64,000 nt of DNA from Muribaculaceae bacterium (lineage in GTDB: Bacteria; Bacteroidota; Bacteroidia; Bacteroidales; Muribaculaceae), in assembly GCA_023663365.1 (NCBI GenBank), contig JAMPHP010000001.1:913962-977961 (forward strand), read 5' to 3'. Position 1 is the stretch's first letter. Every line of letters begins with the position of its first letter. Below, one piece after another: positions 61,286 through 64,000 of this stretch. Under the pieces are notes generated by a model. It ran no database searches and was not told where the DNA came from. It was given only the letters and a program-made list of their open reading frames with translations. Position numbers and translations under genes: made by a program.

Positions 61286-63721
61286 TTAGTAGTTAAGGAT
61301 TATATGGTCTACGTAGAGCTTCGAGCCGACGTGCTCAGCTGTCGATGACGTCGAACCCTGATAGATATCGCTGCGCGAAAGGCTTACCCCGGTAGCGGTA
61401 GATCGGAATATTACCGACATCTTTGCAGCCTTGGCCATGCCCTGCTTCCAATCGAAAGTAAAAGTCTTGCCGGTGTAGCTGCCCTGATCTGTGATTTCAA
61501 AGATGTCGGACTGCAGCATATTGCCCTGCGCATCGTAAATCGCAACCTCGGCATAGCCCATGCGGCTCTTGTGGTTGCTGAATTTATAGTCGAACGACAG
61601 AGAGCTCGGGCGCGAGGTAAACTCTATGCCATACTCAGGCACGCTCGCGTCATTGAATGATGTCGTGTTCCACTTGCCGAGGAAAAGCTCGCCGCGTGTC
61701 ACATGCTTCACTTTGCTCAGGCCACCGCCGCCGATGCCGGCAGCAGTGTTGCCGCTACCCCACCCTACGGTGCGGATAAGGGCTGCGTAAGAGCCGGAGG
61801 TCTTGTCGTCGGTGCGTTTGGTGCCGGAGGTCGAGTTATAGGCTGTGTTCGAGCCGTCCGATACCTGCGACATCGTGATCGGGTTCAGCGTCTGCCAGCC
61901 CGTAGCGGTCCACTCCACACAATTCGATTTGGGAGCCACGGAGGTCCAATCCTCGAGTTCATTATTGGGGAGCTGGAGCGCGGCTTCGGTATGCAGCTCG
62001 AAAGCCTTAGAGCGGGTGCCGTCGATTTCTACCTTCACGAGATAGTCGGTGTCGGGGTCAAGTCCGCTCAGGTCGGCATAGTTGCCTGCTACTGTGGCGG
62101 CTGCGGGGGCGTAATCGGTCTCCGTGGCTTTCTTCACGAGCCATGAAGCGGTGTTGATGTCGGGGGTGGGATTTCCCTCGGTGCCGATAACGCTCAGATA
62201 CGCATGTGTGGCATAGACATCATTGTCGCTACCGGCAATTTCAAAAGGGGCCATTCCTATGGTGAGCTCCTCGCTGCGTACATCGCCGCAAACGGCATAT
62301 ACGCGGAGGTCACCTTCAAATGTGGGGGTTGCGATAGTCACGGTGTAGTCGTAGGTCGCACGGCTCACCGGCTCCGATACAGCCTCAATGGCGGCAGGTC
62401 GGTACTTGCCTGCGTCGGGGTCGAAGCAGTAGAACTCCACGCTCTCCCTCACCGCGGTGGCACCGCCGTTGAAGCCGAGCTTGAGGTCAATGGCCTCGCC
62501 GGGCGAGAAGAACTGACCGTCCGAAGCGAGCTCGAGGCGTACGCCTTCCACGCTCAGCACAAGCTCGATAGGCTCGCAGGCACGCATCAGCGCATCCTTG
62601 AGAGTGAGCTTGAAGCGGGTAGTGTTGTCGCCGGCCACAGCCTTGATATTCTTCACCACGCCCGAGAAGTCGACCACGGCCATCTGGTCGGGTTTGTTCC
62701 AGAGGCCGAGAGCCTTCAGACCAAGAGTGGTAAGCGTGCCCTGTGTGGCGGCATCAGCCTTGAGGAGGTCGATGCTTTCGGGCCAACCCTGACGCAGAAG
62801 CGACTCCGAGGATGTCTCCAGAAGCACCTCGCCGAGCTGAGCCTGAGCAATCAGGTTCATGGCAAGCGAGAGGTCGGTGGGAAGTCCGGCCACCACCTCG
62901 ATAGCCTCGCCGGAGGTGAAGCCGTCGGCCTCGGCAGTAGGCACGGGAGCAGAGAGCACGGCATCGCTGATGTTGAGCTCAATATCTTCCTGAGCAAGGT
63001 TTTCGTCGAAGGTCACCGTGAGCATGGCGTCGCCCACGTTGCCGTTGTTCACGTCGACGGTCACTGTGTATTCGTGCCGTGCTTCCGCCTTGACGGCAGG
63101 AAGGGTGAAGTCGGCCTTTACGCCGTTGGGCTTGGCTACCGACACCACGATTTTCACATCGCCGGGCTGCACATACACGGGGCGAACCTCATCCTTGGCG
63201 TAGGCGATAGCGGCACCGGCACCCTGCACGGTAGCGCTCCACGAGCTCATGTAGCCCATGAAAGCATCAGTATACTTTATTATAAACCGGCAATTTGCCA
63301 GCGAGGCGGTCAGGCCAAGCTCGGTAGTCTGGCCGTCGACCACAGTAAGAGATGTAGAGCCGGTGAAAGCAGGCAGGCCGAAGCCCTCCTCCTTGGGATC
63401 ACCGTAGAATACTTCAAGATTGTAGGCGCCGACAGCAAATTCCTTATCGAGTGGGAAGGCATCGATCGAAGGCCAGGTCTCAGCGTAGGAACCGTCGGTT
63501 TTGGAGAGTGTCAACGAGAGATCCGCTGTCGTAATGTCCTCAGCCTCCGCACGCGATTGCGCATCGGCGGCACGGGAGCTCACGGTCTCTGTGTCGATTC
63601 TCACCATTGGGGCGATGCGGCCGGTGGCACCGCTGCCGTTGACGCCCCACTCATCGGAGCAGCCATAGAGCAGCGTGGCGGCAGCCAACGCACTTATCCC
63701 CAATTGGATAGCTTTTTTCAT
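61286..63721 (-). CDS. DUF4493-type lipoprotein with PCMD-like C-terminal domain, first gene of operon
   Basis: About 811 residues, lipobox LLYGCSDE (Cys about residue 21). DUF4493 spans about 40-240 (SLTLSKTDGSYAETWPS, VGAYNLEVFYGDP, LANCRFIIKYTD). The middle has repeated beta modules including VTFDENLAQEDIELNISDA. From about 600 it is PCMD-like (LPNNELEDWTSV, SYAALIRTVGWGS). The promoter at 63818-63849 matches both consensus boxes and gives a leader of about 90 nt. It shows the same architecture as the gene at 57738, consistent with a duplication. Confidence 0.85.
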   Translation of the reverse strand: MKKAIQLGISALAAATLLYGCSDEWGVNGSGATGRIAPMVRIDTETVSSRAADAQSRAEAEDITTADLSLTLSKTDGSYAETWPSIDAFPLDKEFAVGAYNLEVFYGDPKEEGFGLPAFTGSTSLTVVDGQTTELGLTASLANCRFIIKYTDAFMGYMSSWSATVQGAGAAIAYAKDEVRPVYVQPGDVKIVVSVAKPNGVKADFTLPAVKAEARHEYTVTVDVNNGNVGDAMLTVTFDENLAQEDIELNISDAVLSAPVPTAEADGFTSGEAIEVVAGLPTDLSLAMNLIAQAQLGEVLLETSSESLLRQGWPESIDLLKADAATQGTLTTLGLKALGLWNKPDQMAVVDFSGVVKNIKAVAGDNTTRFKLTLKDALMRACEPIELVLSVEGVRLELASDGQFFSPGEAIDLKLGFNGGATAVRESVEFYCFDPDAGKYRPAAIEAVSEPVSRATYDYTVTIATPTFEGDLRVYAVCGDVRSEELTIGMAPFEIAGSDNDVYATHAYLSVIGTEGNPTPDINTASWLVKKATETDYAPAAATVAGNYADLSGLDPDTDYLVKVEIDGTRSKAFELHTEAALQLPNNELEDWTSVAPKSNCVEWTATGWQTLNPITMSQVSDGSNTAYNSTSGTKRTDDKTSGSYAALIRTVGWGSGNTAAGIGGGGLSKVKHVTRGELFLGKWNTTSFNDASVPEYGIEFTSRPSSLSFDYKFSNHKSRMGYAEVAIYDAQGNMLQSDIFEITDQGSYTGKTFTFDWKQGMAKAAKMSVIFRSTATGVSLSRSDIYQGSTSSTAEHVGSKLYVDHIILNY

Positions 63722-63817
63722 TGTGTTGTGATTTGGTTTATAGTAATTAAATTTTTTCTGTTTTGTGTATTGTAAACGAGCAAGTTATTTCGCTAACTTT
63801 TGTTTGCAAATTTTGGG

Positions 63818-63849
63818 CAAAAATAGTAAAAATATCCTACTCCGACAAA
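63818..63849 (-). promoter_or_regulatory. Promoter of the DUF4493 operon
   Basis: Minus strand: TTTG (63846-63849), 20 nt, TATTTTTG (63818-63825). Confidence 0.65.
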
Positions 63850-63967
63850 TTTATCGGCAAAAAGTCCAGTTTTTCGACCATTCAGTCAGCGTCAAAAATG
63901 CGGAAAAGGTCACCAAAGCCGTTGCCGGCATTGATGACCTGAATAGCCTTATTGAGCTTAAAAGCCC

Positions 63968-64000
63968 TTAGCGCGGGCCTCCGGGGCCACCCGGGCCCGG
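63968..64000 (-). CDS. 3' end of a gene cut by the right edge (Gly/Pro-rich tail)
   Basis: The last ten codons on the minus strand read PGPGGPGGPR and stop with TAA at 63968-63970. This kind of Gly/Pro/Arg-rich tail ends many RNA helicases and RNA-binding proteins, but the rest is outside the window, so the identity is open. Its GC-rich codons contrast with the AT-rich intergenic DNA that follows. Confidence 0.4.
   Translation of the reverse strand, partial: PGPGGPGGPR

Noticed and set aside
63765..63971. Open frame of 68 codons on the plus strand at the right end
   Set aside because: It overlaps the promoter of the DUF4493 operon and converges on a minus-strand gene end; no family pattern.

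Overview
The window looks like a chromosome segment of a gut Bacteroidales, most likely of the Muribaculaceae/Bacteroidaceae side of the order. The signs are: promoters of the Bacteroidetes type (TTTG, about 20 nt, TAnnTTTG) in front of many genes; starts that mostly lack a strong Shine-Dalgarno; many lipoproteins with DUF4493/PCMD modules; secreted proteins ending in a short conserved tail (IRRQGATVSKVLVK type); and gene orders typical of the group (sigma-54 regulator-lptE-secG, tatA/tatC). Coding DNA is GC-rich. Three stretches are clearly AT-rich: about 15118-15665, 28020-30190, and the start-proximal intergenic zones.

Layout. 1-9280: end of a lipoprotein gene, a RecD-like helicase, a structured repeat followed by a decayed copy of an AlbA_2 gene tail, the intact AlbA_2/ATPase regulator, then an envelope block (PlsC-type acyltransferase, sigma-54 activator, lptE, unknown, secG, U32 protein). 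9281-17630: a candidate small RNA, a secreted GH13 alpha-amylase, and opposite it a dockerin-bearing subtilisin-like protease translationally coupled to a protein with cohesin-like modules. 17723-27579: DUF4301, a dicarboxylate/amino-acid symporter, tatC, tatA (minus); fabD, an RNA m5C methyltransferase and an MsbA-type ABC exporter (plus); a small membrane protein and a secreted protein. 27580-30564: palindromic repeats around an AT-rich lipoprotein island. 30565-40693: unknown membrane protein, GH31 glucosidase, ribE, DUF2851, ftsB/divIC-like, membrane protein, mutS, GNAT. 40694-41585: repeats only. 41586-51980 (all minus): lipoprotein, Kef-type antiporter, four-helix-bundle protein, asd, and a three-gene RND efflux operon. 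52273-57191: a two-gene operon coding a SIR2-like/TIR protein and a membrane-anchored STAND-type ATPase with a C-terminal repeat region and PDZ-like domain. 57738-63721: three DUF4493-type lipoprotein genes in one operon. 63968-64000: the end of another minus-strand gene.

The most interesting part is the SIR2-TIR/STAND operon, a good candidate for an immune or stress-suicide system: a nucleotide-binding switch protein spanning the membrane next to a predicted NAD-consuming TIR effector. Second is the cohesin/dockerin pair on the protease operon. Third are several repeat families that recur through the window, including a 140-bp structured element present twice in opposite orientation nearly 40 kb apart.

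No tRNA or rRNA gene, CRISPR array, intact insertion sequence or prophage was seen.
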